Shown: positions 38,373 through 47,503, counted from the stretch's first letter. The stretch: DNA of 50,790 bases from Candidatus Giovannonibacteria bacterium RIFCSPHIGHO2_12_FULL_44_22 (GCA_001778695.1 MFHU01000017.1:21214-72003); one strand, 5' to 3'. The notes: generated by a model not told the origin, from the sequence alone. Translations and numbers: made by a program.

Positions 38373-39917
38373 TTAATAATTTTTTAATACTACAAATCCA
38401 GGACTTATATCTAAGCGAAGATTCGGGATTTTTTGTTTTAAAGTTTTATAAATAGTCGGTTTGGCGTCAATTGGAACTATGATGCATTTTGGGTCGCATT
38501 CTTTAGAGCCGATTTGATTTGCGGTTAAATAATAAATATTTTTCTCCTTCTGTTTTTTCGCAAAAAAAGTGTCAGTAATAAAAATAATCGGCTGAAAAGA
38601 CATCGGCGCCCCGCGCACATCAACTTTGTCCACGGAATCCGTGACAACATATTTTTTAATATCCTTCGGCTGGCCATTTAACCAATTTGCCCTTTCGGTA
38701 ATATCGGTCTCAAAAGCTTCATAAACATTGAAATTGGGCGCCCAGCGGAAAAAATACTGATTAAAAATATAAATTGTGGCGACAATAAAAAAAAGAAAAA
38801 TAAAAATTTTAAGGCTGGATCTGATTTTTCCCCAAAACCACTCTAGCCCCAGAGCGACAAAAATCATGACCGGAGGGATTAAAACAATCGCGCGGAGCGC
38901 GTGCGGAAGAGATTCGTTGGAAAGCGCGACTGGCAAAATCATAACGACAAACCATAATAAAAGAAAAGATTCCGGCCATTTTATTTTTTTTAAAGATAAC
39001 CAAATTCCAATCAAAAATAAAATTCCTATCGGCCACCAGAGCTGTGGAGAACCGGCAAAATTGTGTCGCCAGTTAAAATCTCCAACAAAATTGAACATTC
39101 CCAGAGTTTTTACTAAATTTTCTGAAAATTGGCCAAGCCCCCACACCAATTTGATTGGTGTGGGGGCAAGCGGCTGGGGAATATTAAATATTGATATTGC
39201 TGAAGTGCGCCCTAAAAAATCAGCTGGATTTTGGGCGTAATACCAAAGCAAAGGAAGCGCAGCCAAAAACGCCATAAAAATAAAAAGACCGATTAGGCAG
39301 GGGGCGCAGTAGTTAGATGTCGGACGTCTAAGTTGCCAATTTTTATAAAACTTCCACAATGGCAGTAGCGCGATAATCGGCGTGACGCGGTAGGCGATAT
39401 AACTATGCGCGCCCAAGCCAAGAAGCAATCCGGCTAAAATAAAAATGGATTCTCTTTTTTTTCTTATGCCTAAAAATAAAAAATAAAAACTCCAGATCAA
39501 GAAAAACGGCGCCATAATCGCGCGAAAACCCATCCGCGAAAAATTAATATGCCAAAAAGAAGTTGCCAGAAAAAAAGAAGCAAACAACGCAACGCGCCCT
39601 GAAAACAATTCTTTTGTTAAAAAATAAAGCCCCAGGACTGTAAGTAAGCCAAAAATCGCGCTGGGGAGTCTCAACGCCCAAGGCGTGTGCCCAAAGACCG
39701 CGACTGATAGAGACTGAATATTTATAAAAAGGCCTTCTCTCCCGAAATTTTCAGGATAAAAAATTTTCCATTTATTGCCTTCTAGGGCCTGAATAGTATT
39801 GGTTCCGTTCATGGCTTCGTCGGACCAAAGCCCCGGCGGAGTATTTTTCAGATCATAAAATCTTAAAAAACCGGCAATTAAAATAATCAAAATCAGCCAA
39901 TAAACGGAGTTTTTCAT
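38373..39917 (-). CDS. GT-C membrane glycosyltransferase (GT39/ArnT-like), copy 2
   Basis: The 514-aa protein has ~10 TM helices and a first loop typical of the ArnT/GT39 group (PPGLWSDEAMNGTNTIQAL; EGLFINIQSL). It should act on lipid-linked sugars at the outer face of the membrane. Two palindromes lie in frame: CCCCCACACCAAT-TTG-ATTGGTGTGGGGG (39138-39166) and TTAGATGTC/GACGTCTAA (39313-39331), both in loop regions. Its last codons match the remnant at 37608-37667. Confidence 0.82.
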   Translation of the reverse strand: MKNSVYWLILIILIAGFLRFYDLKNTPPGLWSDEAMNGTNTIQALEGNKWKIFYPENFGREGLFINIQSLSVAVFGHTPWALRLPSAIFGLLTVLGLYFLTKELFSGRVALFASFFLATSFWHINFSRMGFRAIMAPFFLIWSFYFLFLGIRKKRESIFILAGLLLGLGAHSYIAYRVTPIIALLPLWKFYKNWQLRRPTSNYCAPCLIGLFIFMAFLAALPLLWYYAQNPADFLGRTSAISIFNIPQPLAPTPIKLVWGLGQFSENLVKTLGMFNFVGDFNWRHNFAGSPQLWWPIGILFLIGIWLSLKKIKWPESFLLLWFVVMILPVALSNESLPHALRAIVLIPPVMIFVALGLEWFWGKIRSSLKIFIFLFFIVATIYIFNQYFFRWAPNFNVYEAFETDITERANWLNGQPKDIKKYVVTDSVDKVDVRGAPMSFQPIIFITDTFFAKKQKEKNIYYLTANQIGSKECDPKCIIVPIDAKPTIYKTLKQKIPNLRLDISPGFVVLKNY

Positions 39918-39947
39918 GATTTAATTATAGCATGTTATCATAAACAT

Positions 39948-40352
39948 ATGGTTCAGGAAGCGGTTAATGAAGAAATAAAATGGCTGGAGGAGCGGCTGGA
40001 GGCTAAAAAGAAAGAGCTGGCCGTCGGTGGCGTTGAAGGGCCTGAAAAAGAAATGGTGCGCGAGGTCATAAAAGACGTTTCTTTGGAAAAAACGCCTCCG
40101 CCAACTGGTCCCCATGGCGCTGTCGTAGCTGTTTCGGATGACGCCGCCCAAAAGACGGCTTACGCTCTGAAAGAAAAAGAGCACCGGCAGATTATAGAAG
40201 GGCTGATAAGTTTGGCGTTCGCCCAGGGGCTGGCTATCGCCGTCAAAGCCGCCAATCATTTAAAAAATCCGCATCTCTTGGATGAATTTCACGACGCGCT
40301 GGCAGACAAATATTACGAAAAATTGCTTGCGGCCAGAAAACTTAAAGCATGA
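39948..40352 (+). CDS. Hypothetical helical protein upstream of the VirD4-like ATPase
   Basis: 134 aa, with a coiled N-terminal part (VNEEIKWLEERLEAKKKELAV), a Pro-rich linker (KTPPPTGPHG) and a helical C-terminal half (IIEGLISLAFAQGLAIAVKAANHL). It overlaps the ATPase gene by 4 nt, suggesting that they work together. TATCAT ends 7 nt before the ATG. Confidence 0.6.
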   Translation: MVQEAVNEEIKWLEERLEAKKKELAVGGVEGPEKEMVREVIKDVSLEKTPPPTGPHGAVVAVSDDAAQKTAYALKEKEHRQIIEGLISLAFAQGLAIAVKAANHLKNPHLLDEFHDALADKYYEKLLAARKLKA

Positions 40353-42778
40353 ATTCTTTCACTTTTTTTTATATTATTTTGCCGATAGTTTTAGCTTTAG
40401 TCCTCTGGCTTTTGCTTTTTTTCTCTTACCAAAAAAATAAAAAATTGCGAGGCGTGAGTTCGGGGCTGGGGCTGGCGCTTTATTTAATCAGCGCGCCGGA
40501 GAATATCAAGGCCCAAGAAGGCGATGAAATCCAGGCGCTGAAAAATTTCATTACGCAGATGGAGCAATTTTTGAGCGGCCTGGCGACTTTTCAAAGAAAA
40601 GGGCTGGCGGAGAAATTATGGGGCAACCCTTCTTTCGCTTTGGAAATCGCATCGCATAATCGCGGGAGCGAAATTTTTTTCTATATTGCTTTTCCCAGAA
40701 TATACGAAACACTTTTGGCAAATCAGTTGCACGGCGCCTTTCCGGACGCCAAAATGGAAAAAGTTCCTGATTATAATATTTTTAATGTTGAGGGAGCTAC
40801 TGCTGGAGCTCTTGTGTTAAGCGCAGAATCCCAAATCCTGCCGATAAAAACATACGCTAAATTGGGGGTTGACCCATTGGGAGCAATTACCGCGGCGTTT
40901 TCTAAAATAAAAGAATATGGCGAGGGAGCGGCGCTTCAGATAACGCTAAGAGCTGGCGGCGAAAGCATAAAAAAACGTGCGCACATGGCGGCCCAAAAAA
41001 TAAAAGAAGGGATTTCCCGCAAAGATGTTTTGGGCGGAAAAGGCCTGTGGGGCGCGTTTATAGATATACTTTCCGGAAAAATGGAGAAAGGAAAAGAATC
41101 CGCCGGCGGGCGGACTTCGGCTTACGACGAAGAATTGGCTAAGCTCTTTGAGGAGAAAGCCGGCAAGATAATTTTTGAATGCAATATCCGCATTCTGGCT
41201 TCGGCCGCCAAAAGCCGAGAGGCCGACGGGCTTTTAAAAAACATTGGCGCGAGCTTTCTACAATTTAACAATCCGGAAGGCAGCGGTTTTAAAATAAAGG
41301 AGCTTTCAGGAAAAGCTTTGAGAAAATTAGTTGAAAATTTTTCTTTTAGGTTGTTTGACGAAAAAAATATTGTAAATTTGAATGTTGAAGAAATCGCGAG
41401 CATTTATCATTTGCCTTTTTCAACAAAATCGGCTCCAATGGTGCGCACCCTAAAAGCGCGCGAGGCGGCTCCGCCGGTTAATCTTCCAAAAGACGGCCTT
41501 TCAATCGGCGTGAGCAAATACCGCGACGAAGAGCGCGAGGTGCGGATTAAAAAAGACGACAGACGCAGGCATTTTTATTCAATCGGCCAGACTGGCACTG
41601 GTAAATCCACGTTAATGCAAAAAATGATTATTCAAGATATTCAAAACGGGGAGGGAGTTTGCGTCATTGATCCGCACGGGGATTTGATTGATAAAATTTT
41701 AGGGCATGTACCGAAGGAGCGCGCGAATGATGTTATTGTTTTTGATCCGGGAGACATACAGCATCCGATGGGCCTCAATATGCTTGAATATGATCCAAAA
41801 TATCCAGAACAAAAAAGCCTGATAGTCAACGAACTTTTTGAGATTTTCAACAAGCTTTTTAATATGTCTGTCGCCGGAGGCCCGATGTTTGAGCAATATT
41901 TCAGAAATTCCACATCGCTCGTTATGGAAGACCCGGAAAGCGGGAACACGCTTTTGGAAATTTCAAGAGTTTTGTCGGATAAAACGTTTAGGGATTATAA
42001 GATTTCAAAATCAAAAAATATCGTTGTCAACGCGTTTTGGCAGCAGATCGCGGAAAAAGCAAGCGGCGAATCGGCTCTCGCCAGCATGGTGCCTTACGTC
42101 GTATCAAAAATAGACACGTTTTTGTCAAATGAAATTTTGCGGCCGATTATCGCTCAGGAAAAATCAGCTTTTAATATTCGCGACGTTATGGACCAAAGAA
42201 AAATTTTGTTTTTGAATCTTTCCAAGGGAAAATTGGGAGAGCTCAATTCAAGCCTTTTGGGGCTCATTATGGTGGGGAAAATTTTGATGGCGTCGCTTTC
42301 GCGCGTTGACACGCCGGAGGACGAACGAAAAGACTTTTATCTTTATATTGATGAATTCCAAAATGTTACGACGAAATCAATCGCTACAATTCTTTCCGAA
42401 GCAAGAAAATATAAATTGAATATGACAATTACACACCAATTTATCGGACAGTTGGAAGAAGACATAAAAAAAGCGGTTTTTGGAAACGTCGGCACGATGT
42501 GTTCATTCCGCATCGGTTCGGACGACGGAGAATATATGGAAAAACAATTCGCGCCCGTGTTTGCGGCGAACGACTTGCTCAATATTGATAATCTGAACGC
42601 TTATGTTAAGCTTTTAATTGACGGCCAAACCTCAAAGCCGTTTAATATGTTTATTCCTTTTCCTCCAAAGGGTTCGGCCGAAATCGCGCAATATCTTAAA
42701 GACCTCTCCCGCCAAAAATACTCCCGCCCGAGAGAGGAGGTGGAAGAAGAAATCAGGCGTAGGCATCAGGCTTTATGA
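40349..42778 (+). CDS. VirD4/TraG-like P-loop ATPase (type IV secretion DNA-binding domain)
   Basis: The 809-aa protein has an N-terminal TM helix (FFYIILPIVLALVLWLLLFF), a long divergent region (~30-370) and a FtsK/HerA-type ATPase domain: Walker A IGQTGTGKSTLMQ (~412), CVIDPHGDLIDKIL, Walker B FYLYIDEFQNVTT and a late sensor region THQFIGQLEEDIKKAVFGNVGT. Such proteins couple DNA or protein substrates to a secretion or competence pore. No other type IV secretion genes are seen beside it, so it may work with pili or DNA uptake. Confidence 0.85.
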   Translation: MNSFTFFYIILPIVLALVLWLLLFFSYQKNKKLRGVSSGLGLALYLISAPENIKAQEGDEIQALKNFITQMEQFLSGLATFQRKGLAEKLWGNPSFALEIASHNRGSEIFFYIAFPRIYETLLANQLHGAFPDAKMEKVPDYNIFNVEGATAGALVLSAESQILPIKTYAKLGVDPLGAITAAFSKIKEYGEGAALQITLRAGGESIKKRAHMAAQKIKEGISRKDVLGGKGLWGAFIDILSGKMEKGKESAGGRTSAYDEELAKLFEEKAGKIIFECNIRILASAAKSREADGLLKNIGASFLQFNNPEGSGFKIKELSGKALRKLVENFSFRLFDEKNIVNLNVEEIASIYHLPFSTKSAPMVRTLKAREAAPPVNLPKDGLSIGVSKYRDEEREVRIKKDDRRRHFYSIGQTGTGKSTLMQKMIIQDIQNGEGVCVIDPHGDLIDKILGHVPKERANDVIVFDPGDIQHPMGLNMLEYDPKYPEQKSLIVNELFEIFNKLFNMSVAGGPMFEQYFRNSTSLVMEDPESGNTLLEISRVLSDKTFRDYKISKSKNIVVNAFWQQIAEKASGESALASMVPYVVSKIDTFLSNEILRPIIAQEKSAFNIRDVMDQRKILFLNLSKGKLGELNSSLLGLIMVGKILMASLSRVDTPEDERKDFYLYIDEFQNVTTKSIATILSEARKYKLNMTITHQFIGQLEEDIKKAVFGNVGTMCSFRIGSDDGEYMEKQFAPVFAANDLLNIDNLNAYVKLLIDGQTSKPFNMFIPFPPKGSAEIAQYLKDLSRQKYSRPREEVEEEIRRRHQAL

Positions 42779-43452
42779 TTATTAAAAAGGATTATTTAAT
42801 CGGGGCGGTTGCGGGGTTTTTTACGGGAGCGCTCGCGCTGGTTATTTTAAGTTTTTTGAAAATTTCTTTCCCTTATCAGTATATTATCGCTTTGGTTTTT
42901 ATTCCGATTCTTTGGGCGGCGGGGGTCTGGTTTGGCGATTTTCTTGGGGCGCGCGCCAAGCCGTTTTTCTCGCAATTCGGGCGCTACGCGGCCGCCGGAT
43001 TTCTCTCTACCGCGATTGATTTTTCGGTCTTAAATTTTACAAGCTATATCACGGGCGTAACGGCCGGCGTCATAGTCGGCTGGGTTAACGCGCCGGGGTT
43101 TTTAATCGCGGTTATAAACGGCTATTTATGGAATAAGCTTTGGGTTTTCGCGCCCCAAACCAGGTTTAGGTCACTTACTGACCCAAACCTGGTTTGGGTC
43201 AAAACCGGGCTTTTTGCGGATTTCCCGAAATTTCTCGCCGTTGGCATCGGCGGGCTTATCATCAACAGTGTTCTTATTATAGCGCTTACAACCTACGCGC
43301 CCGTTTCAATAATTTCCGCTGTAGGGCCGTCAAAATGGCTGAATGTTGCAAAATTTATCGCCAATATCGCGGTGATTATCTGGAATTTTCTTGGTTTTAA
43401 ATTTTTTGTATTTTCCGCCAAAGGTGGATCCGCCTCTGGCGGAAAAAAATAA
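42775..43452 (+). CDS. gtrA: GtrA-family membrane protein
   Basis: The 225-aa protein has two extra N-terminal TM helices, then the GtrA domain (~60-220; FGRYAAAGFLSTAIDFSVLNFTSYITG, FLAVGIGGLIINSVLI, KFIANIAVIIWNFLGFKFFVF). GtrA proteins are thought to flip or carry lipid-linked sugars, which fits the nearby GT-C enzymes. A palindromic insert in frame codes PQTRFRSLTDPNLVWVK (43155-43197), and the C-terminus (KGGSASGGKK) is coded by the murA-type repeat. Confidence 0.87.
   Translation: MIIKKDYLIGAVAGFFTGALALVILSFLKISFPYQYIIALVFIPILWAAGVWFGDFLGARAKPFFSQFGRYAAAGFLSTAIDFSVLNFTSYITGVTAGVIVGWVNAPGFLIAVINGYLWNKLWVFAPQTRFRSLTDPNLVWVKTGLFADFPKFLAVGIGGLIINSVLIIALTTYAPVSIISAVGPSKWLNVAKFIANIAVIIWNFLGFKFFVFSAKGGSASGGKK
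43155..43197 (+). repeat. Palindromic in-frame insert in gtrA
   Basis: CCAAACCAGGTTTAGGTCA and TGACCCAAACCTGGTTTGG are inverted complements at 18 of 19 positions around CTTAC. Frame is kept. Confidence 0.7.
43414..43443 (+). repeat. Second copy of the 30-nt double-hairpin repeat, at the gtrA 3' end
   Basis: TCCGCC-AAA-GGTGGA-TCCGCC-TCT-GGCGGA; same layout and length as 12963-12992 in murA. Confidence 0.7.
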
Positions 43453-43453
43453 T

Positions 43454-44479
43454 ATGTCACAAGTTTTTTACAGGAAATATCGTCCGCAGAGTTTTGAAGA
43501 TGTGGCGGGGCAGGAAAACACCGTCAAAATTTTAAAAAACGCTGTTGCAAAAAAGCGGATTGCTCACGCCTATCTTTTTTCCGGCCCCCGAGGCACCGGA
43601 AAAACCACTGTGGCCAGAATTTTAGCCCGTGAAGCAGGCTCGGCTGAAGAAGATATTATTGAAATTGACGCCGCCTCTTCGCGCGGAATAGACGAAGCAA
43701 GGGCTTTACGGGAGGCCGTGCGCATGGTTCCGTTCCGCTCTCAATATAAAACTTATATCATTGACGAAGTGCATATGCTGACCAAGGAATCTTTCAACGC
43801 GCTTTTAAAAACTTTGGAGGAGCCGCCGGAGCACGCCATTTTTATTTTGGCCACCACCGAGCTCGCCAAAGTTCCGGATACGATTGTCTCTCGCACCCAG
43901 CATTTTCAATTTAATAAAATCGCGATTCCGGATATAGTCGGAGAGCTTAAAAAAATATCTTCGGAAGAAAAACTCGTAGCAGAAGACGACGCTTTAAAAC
44001 TTATCGCTTTTTTCGCGGACGGCTCCTTGCGGGACGCCGAAAATATTTTATTCCAAATAGCGAGCGGGGGAGAAAAAAATATCAAAGAGAAGGATGCGCG
44101 GATGCTTTTGGGGGCGCCGGAGGAGGAAAGCGTGGAAAAAATAATAAAAGCCGCTTTTGGGAAAAATGTTGAAGAAGTTTTGAAACTTTTGGATAAAGTT
44201 TTGGAGGAGGGGATTGATCCGGCGCTTTTGGGCAAGTTGCTTTTGCGGAGTTTGCGGGCAATTTATTTTTTGGCGCTTGACCCTAAAACGGAGCGTTTTT
44301 TGGAACGCGAATTTTCTTCCGATGAGATTGAGTCATTTAAATCAATGGTTCCGGCGGATGCGGGATGCGCCGAACAAGCCCTTCGTCAAATAATGGAATC
44401 ATTAGACATCCACACCGACGACTATTCCGCTTCTTTGCCTCTGGAACTCGCGTTAATTAAAATCGCGACGTATAAATAA
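43454..44479 (+). CDS. dnaX: DNA polymerase III gamma subunit (short DnaX)
   Basis: The real start is ATG 43454 (MSQVFYRKYRPQSFEDVAGQ); the ORF track adds 21 residues upstream. AAA+ clamp loader with Walker A GPRGTGKTT, Walker B/DEXH IDEVHMLTK, sensor 1 FILATTELAKVPDTIVSR. The ~35-residue zinc module with four Cys normally after the P-loop is absent: ILAREAG runs straight into SAEEDIIEIDAASSRG. At 341 aa it lacks the tau C-terminal domains. It loads the beta clamp with the delta' protein encoded at 15154. Confidence 0.93.
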   Translation: MSQVFYRKYRPQSFEDVAGQENTVKILKNAVAKKRIAHAYLFSGPRGTGKTTVARILAREAGSAEEDIIEIDAASSRGIDEARALREAVRMVPFRSQYKTYIIDEVHMLTKESFNALLKTLEEPPEHAIFILATTELAKVPDTIVSRTQHFQFNKIAIPDIVGELKKISSEEKLVAEDDALKLIAFFADGSLRDAENILFQIASGGEKNIKEKDARMLLGAPEEESVEKIIKAAFGKNVEEVLKLLDKVLEEGIDPALLGKLLLRSLRAIYFLALDPKTERFLEREFSSDEIESFKSMVPADAGCAEQALRQIMESLDIHTDDYSASLPLELALIKIATYK

Positions 44480-45091
44480 CTAGTAACTAACAAAACGGCC
44501 GATAGATGCTTTTCCGCGGAGATCAGTGATAAAAGTGTTGGCTTCAGCGCTGAATTTTTGCTGGCGGAGCTGATTTTGGACATTTTTCCTAAAATCGGCT
44601 TCCTGGCCCTTCGGCGGGGTGAGTTTGTTATCTGTAATAAATTTATCTATATCCGCATCAGCAACTTGAACTTTATCCGAAAGTATTTTTTCCAGCTCTT
44701 TCTGAGTTGTTACCTGTTTGATTAAATCGTCTTTCGTCATATTTCTCATAGAAAGCGCTTGATCCAATGTTTGACCTTGGGTTTTTACCTGCCCCTCTAT
44801 ATCTTTTAAAACAGCGTCTATTTCTTCTTGTGGAACGAAAATACCCTTTCTTTTAGCTTCGCCGTTAATAAGCTTCTCTGTAATAAGATTATCAAGAACT
44901 GCCTTTCCGGATTGTTTTTCAAGCATACTGATAACTGACAACCTGCTGATAGGCGAACCATTCACCGTTGCTGCGATAAAGAGTCCCTTATACATATATC
45001 CGAGCACGGCTATAATTACTGCCGCCAAGACAAGAAAAGACCTAAAATTAATAATCTTTTTGCTAAAAACAGACTTTATATAGTTGTTCAT
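44480..45091 (-). CDS. SurA_N-domain membrane-anchored chaperone-like protein
   Basis: I take ATG 45091 (MNNYIKSVFSKK) as start, giving 203 aa; the ORF track's extension reads through leader. A TM anchor (SFLVLAAVIIAVLGYMYKGLF) is followed by a SurA_N-like helical domain (VNGSPISRLSVISMLEKQSGKAVLDNLITEKLI...). The parvulin PPIase domain of SurA/PrsA is missing. It may assist folding of secreted proteins. It lies tail to tail with dnaX. Confidence 0.75.
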   Translation of the reverse strand: MNNYIKSVFSKKIINFRSFLVLAAVIIAVLGYMYKGLFIAATVNGSPISRLSVISMLEKQSGKAVLDNLITEKLINGEAKRKGIFVPQEEIDAVLKDIEGQVKTQGQTLDQALSMRNMTKDDLIKQVTTQKELEKILSDKVQVADADIDKFITDNKLTPPKGQEADFRKNVQNQLRQQKFSAEANTFITDLRGKASIGRFVSY

Positions 45092-45245
45092 AGGTATTAG
45101 TATACTATATATAAAAAAATGAAGAGTGTGCATAGCGTGATGCAAAACTATTGAACCATGACGCGGTCTAGATATTTTTAGAAACATATGTTAAACTTAT
45201 ATTAGAAAAATTGAGATTGAAACCCAAAAAGAGGAGGTGAGTTTA

Positions 45246-45602
45246 ATGCGCGATTATAAAGATGCGGAAAATGCATTCATTTTTCTGGCTTGCAATGGAC
45301 TGCGATTAAGGCTGCTTAATTTTCAATATGAAGCATACCGTTGCGATCAAAAATTTTCCGACCAGAAATGGATTACTGAAAATTTCGGCAAAGATTCACG
45401 GATTTTTACGCTCATGTGCCAATTTAAATGGTTTGAGCTTTTCTCAAATGAAGAGTGGCTAGATCTCCTCAAAATTGCTGAAAAATTTAATGAACTTTTA
45501 GATAGGAGTCTCGCCAAGCATATTGAAATCATCGCAAAATATTTTCCAACCGAAGTGCTGGAAGTTCCGGGCTTTCGTCCGCCAATAGGATTTATGCATT
45601 AA
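45246..45602 (+). CDS. Hypothetical 118-aa protein
   Basis: A strong SD (GAGGAGGTGA) places the start at ATG 45246 (MRDYKDAEN) rather than the GTG at 45237 in the ORF track. The product is helical with several aromatic residues (FKWFELFSNEEWLDLLKIAEKFNELLD). No family recognised. A GC-rich hairpin and T run follow (about 45604-45650). Confidence 0.5.
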   Translation: MRDYKDAENAFIFLACNGLRLRLLNFQYEAYRCDQKFSDQKWITENFGKDSRIFTLMCQFKWFELFSNEEWLDLLKIAEKFNELLDRSLAKHIEIIAKYFPTEVLEVPGFRPPIGFMH

Positions 45603-45673
45603 TTAGCGCGCCTATTTTTCGCGAATCGCGGAGGACGGGCTTTTTTATTTTATCAATTATATGAATCTGGGAT

Positions 45674-46636
45674 TTATTTTTGAGCTTTTATTATGTTGAG
45701 TATTTTTTCTACTTTTTTAATGCTTTCCGAATCGTATATTGAAATCGCTAGGGCTTGCGGATTTATTTTTTTGAGCGCCGATAATTTTTCTTTCACTTCC
45801 TTTTCGCCCCACAAATCGTTTTTTGTAAGAAACAGATATTCCTGTTTTTCCAAAAGTTCTTTTTTGTAGGCGCCCAGTTCTTTGCGTATTATTTCGTAAT
45901 CTTTTTTAGGATTCGCGGACTCCGCCGAAATAAAATGAAAAAGTATCCGGGTGCGCTCAATATGGCGCAAAAATTGTATGCCCAGCCCTTTCCCGTCAGA
46001 AGACCCTTCAATTAGTCCGGGAATATCCGCCAAAATAAGCTCATAGTAGGCGCCGAGAGAAGGTTCCAGAGTCGTGAAGGGATAATTAGCGACCTTGCTC
46101 CGCGCTTTGGTGAGAACATTCAACAAGCTTGATTTGCCGGCGTTAGGCAGGCCCACAAATCCGACATCGGCAATAAGCTTAAGTTCCAGCCGGAGTTCAA
46201 AACTTTCGCCAAGGATGCCCGGCTGAAATTCTTTTGGCGAAGTATTAACGGAAGAACGAAAATGAAAATTGCCTCTGCCGCCCAGCCCGCCTTTCGCGAG
46301 CAAGATTCGCGCGCCGATCTTTTCTATTTCAATATCCTTGCCGGTCGCGAGATTATGAATAATTGTTCCCATGGGAAGTTTTAATATCAAATCTTTTCCG
46401 GCGTTGCCGTCGCGAAATTGCCCGCGGCCGTCTATGCCGTCCTCTGCCGCGGATTCTTTTTTGAAACGGAACTGGCCCAAAGCGCCGAGGTCCGATACTC
46501 CCACCGCGTAAACATTTCCTCCATCGCCGCCTCTTCCTCCGACTGGCCCCAGGCTATTTACATTTTTATTAAAAGCCACAGAGCCCTTGCCGCCTTTGCC
46601 GGCGGAAATTTTTATTGTAATTTCGTCAATCAGCAT
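45674..46636 (-). CDS. obgE: GTPase Obg/CgtA
   Basis: The N-terminal glycine-rich Obg fold starts MLIDEITIKISAGKGGKGSVAF. The G domain has G1 GLPNAGKSSLLN, switch region NYPFTTLEP, G3 LADIPGLIEGSSDGKGLG and G4 TKND. The C-terminal OCT domain is absent, so the protein is ~320 aa. Obg acts in large-subunit assembly and stress control. The ORF track start (46648, MGVSM) adds four residues. Confidence 0.94.
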   Translation of the reverse strand: MLIDEITIKISAGKGGKGSVAFNKNVNSLGPVGGRGGDGGNVYAVGVSDLGALGQFRFKKESAAEDGIDGRGQFRDGNAGKDLILKLPMGTIIHNLATGKDIEIEKIGARILLAKGGLGGRGNFHFRSSVNTSPKEFQPGILGESFELRLELKLIADVGFVGLPNAGKSSLLNVLTKARSKVANYPFTTLEPSLGAYYELILADIPGLIEGSSDGKGLGIQFLRHIERTRILFHFISAESANPKKDYEIIRKELGAYKKELLEKQEYLFLTKNDLWGEKEVKEKLSALKKINPQALAISIYDSESIKKVEKILNIIKAQK

Positions 46637-46687
46637 AGATACGCCCATCCTAGCTTAAAAACGGATAAGGTGGTAGAATAGAAACCT

Positions 46688-47047
46688 ATGAAACTGTCGG
46701 AAACAATGAAACTGGAGCTGGACAGGAGATTTCAAAAAGTGCTGGCAACTCCGGCGAGCTTTGATTTTCTCGTGGCTATTCATGATTTTGTCCAATATAT
46801 TGAACTTAGCTCTCTTTCAAAACGGCTTCCCATACAATACGCGCATTTGAAACAAATTTATCAGGGAGTGAAAGATTCTGGCGCTAAATCAAAAGGCGAC
46901 TTGGGGCACGCGAGATATATGGTCATCCATGATTTGAACCGGATACAGAATAACGAATTTTCTCAAAATAATTTATTTTGGCGAAAGCAGGAATTCTTCC
47001 GGAAACTGGCGATTGAAATCCACGAAAAACTAAATCCGAGTTTTTAA
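46688..47047 (+). CDS. Hypothetical 119-aa helical protein
   Basis: All-helical product (LELDRRFQKVLATPASFDFLVAIHDFVQYIE...HLKQIYQGVKDSGAKSKGDLGHARYMVIHDLNRI). No family recognised; divergent from obg, 40 nt away. It is the last gene before the repeat that bounds the restriction island. Confidence 0.55.
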   Translation: MKLSETMKLELDRRFQKVLATPASFDFLVAIHDFVQYIELSSLSKRLPIQYAHLKQIYQGVKDSGAKSKGDLGHARYMVIHDLNRIQNNEFSQNNLFWRKQEFFRKLAIEIHEKLNPSF

Positions 47048-47503
47048 TAACTGTGTATCCTGAATAAAATCCGAACTTTTTACCAAAACAATCCGAGCGA
47101 GGACTAATCTGCGCGCCTCGTCCGCTCCCTGCGGTCGCGGGAGCAAAAACCAAAAATTTTCCTTACCTTTCTTCTTTTTCTCGGCGGGGGGTGTGGGGGG
47201 AGCCGACAAAAAATGGAAAGGAAATTTTTGGTTTTGCTTCGCTGTTTCAGACTACTAAAAGAGCAATCTTATTTCAATATTTTTGTTTGCTCTTTTCTCC
47301 GTCCTCACGGCGAGACGAGGCGCTTCCTCTCCGCGTTTGGTGGTAGCTTGAAACTCTGTGCCTTCGACAACGGACAGTGATAACTCATAAAGCGGATTGT
47401 GCTAAGCACAAACAAATCTATATGTGCTTGCCCCGCCCGCCCTGTGCGCGCACAACCCCCCGCCGTTTTTAGGAAATATTATAAAACGGCGGGGATTGCT
47501 CCC
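47048..47503. other. Gene-free boundary region with repeats
   Basis: No ORF is credible here. It holds a GC-rich GCTCCC/GGGAGC hairpin (~47130), the long palindrome and inverted-repeat copy (47147-47245), an AAGCACA/TGTGCTT hairpin (~47405-47430), and a perfect 12-bp inverted repeat CCCCGCCGTTTT/AAAACGGCGGGG (47458-47494) without T run on either side. Confidence 0.7.
47167..47242 (+). repeat. Left inverted repeat of the restriction-modification island
   Basis: This 76-nt stretch is the reverse complement of 50715-50790 with one mismatch. It contains a G-rich core (GGCGGGGGGTGTGGGGGG). Together with upstream sequence it also folds on itself: GCAAAAACCAAAAATTTTCC (from ~47143) pairs with GGAAAGGAAATTTTTGGTTT. 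The right copy runs off the window end. Confidence 0.85.

Noticed and set aside
38776-39240. 154-aa plus-strand ORF opposite the second glycosyltransferase
   Set aside because: Antisense to a conserved membrane protein; Lys/Ile-rich shadow composition and no start signal.
47458-47494. Intrinsic terminator at the CCCCGCCGTTTT palindrome
   Set aside because: No T run follows on either strand outside the stem, so I describe it only as an inverted repeat.
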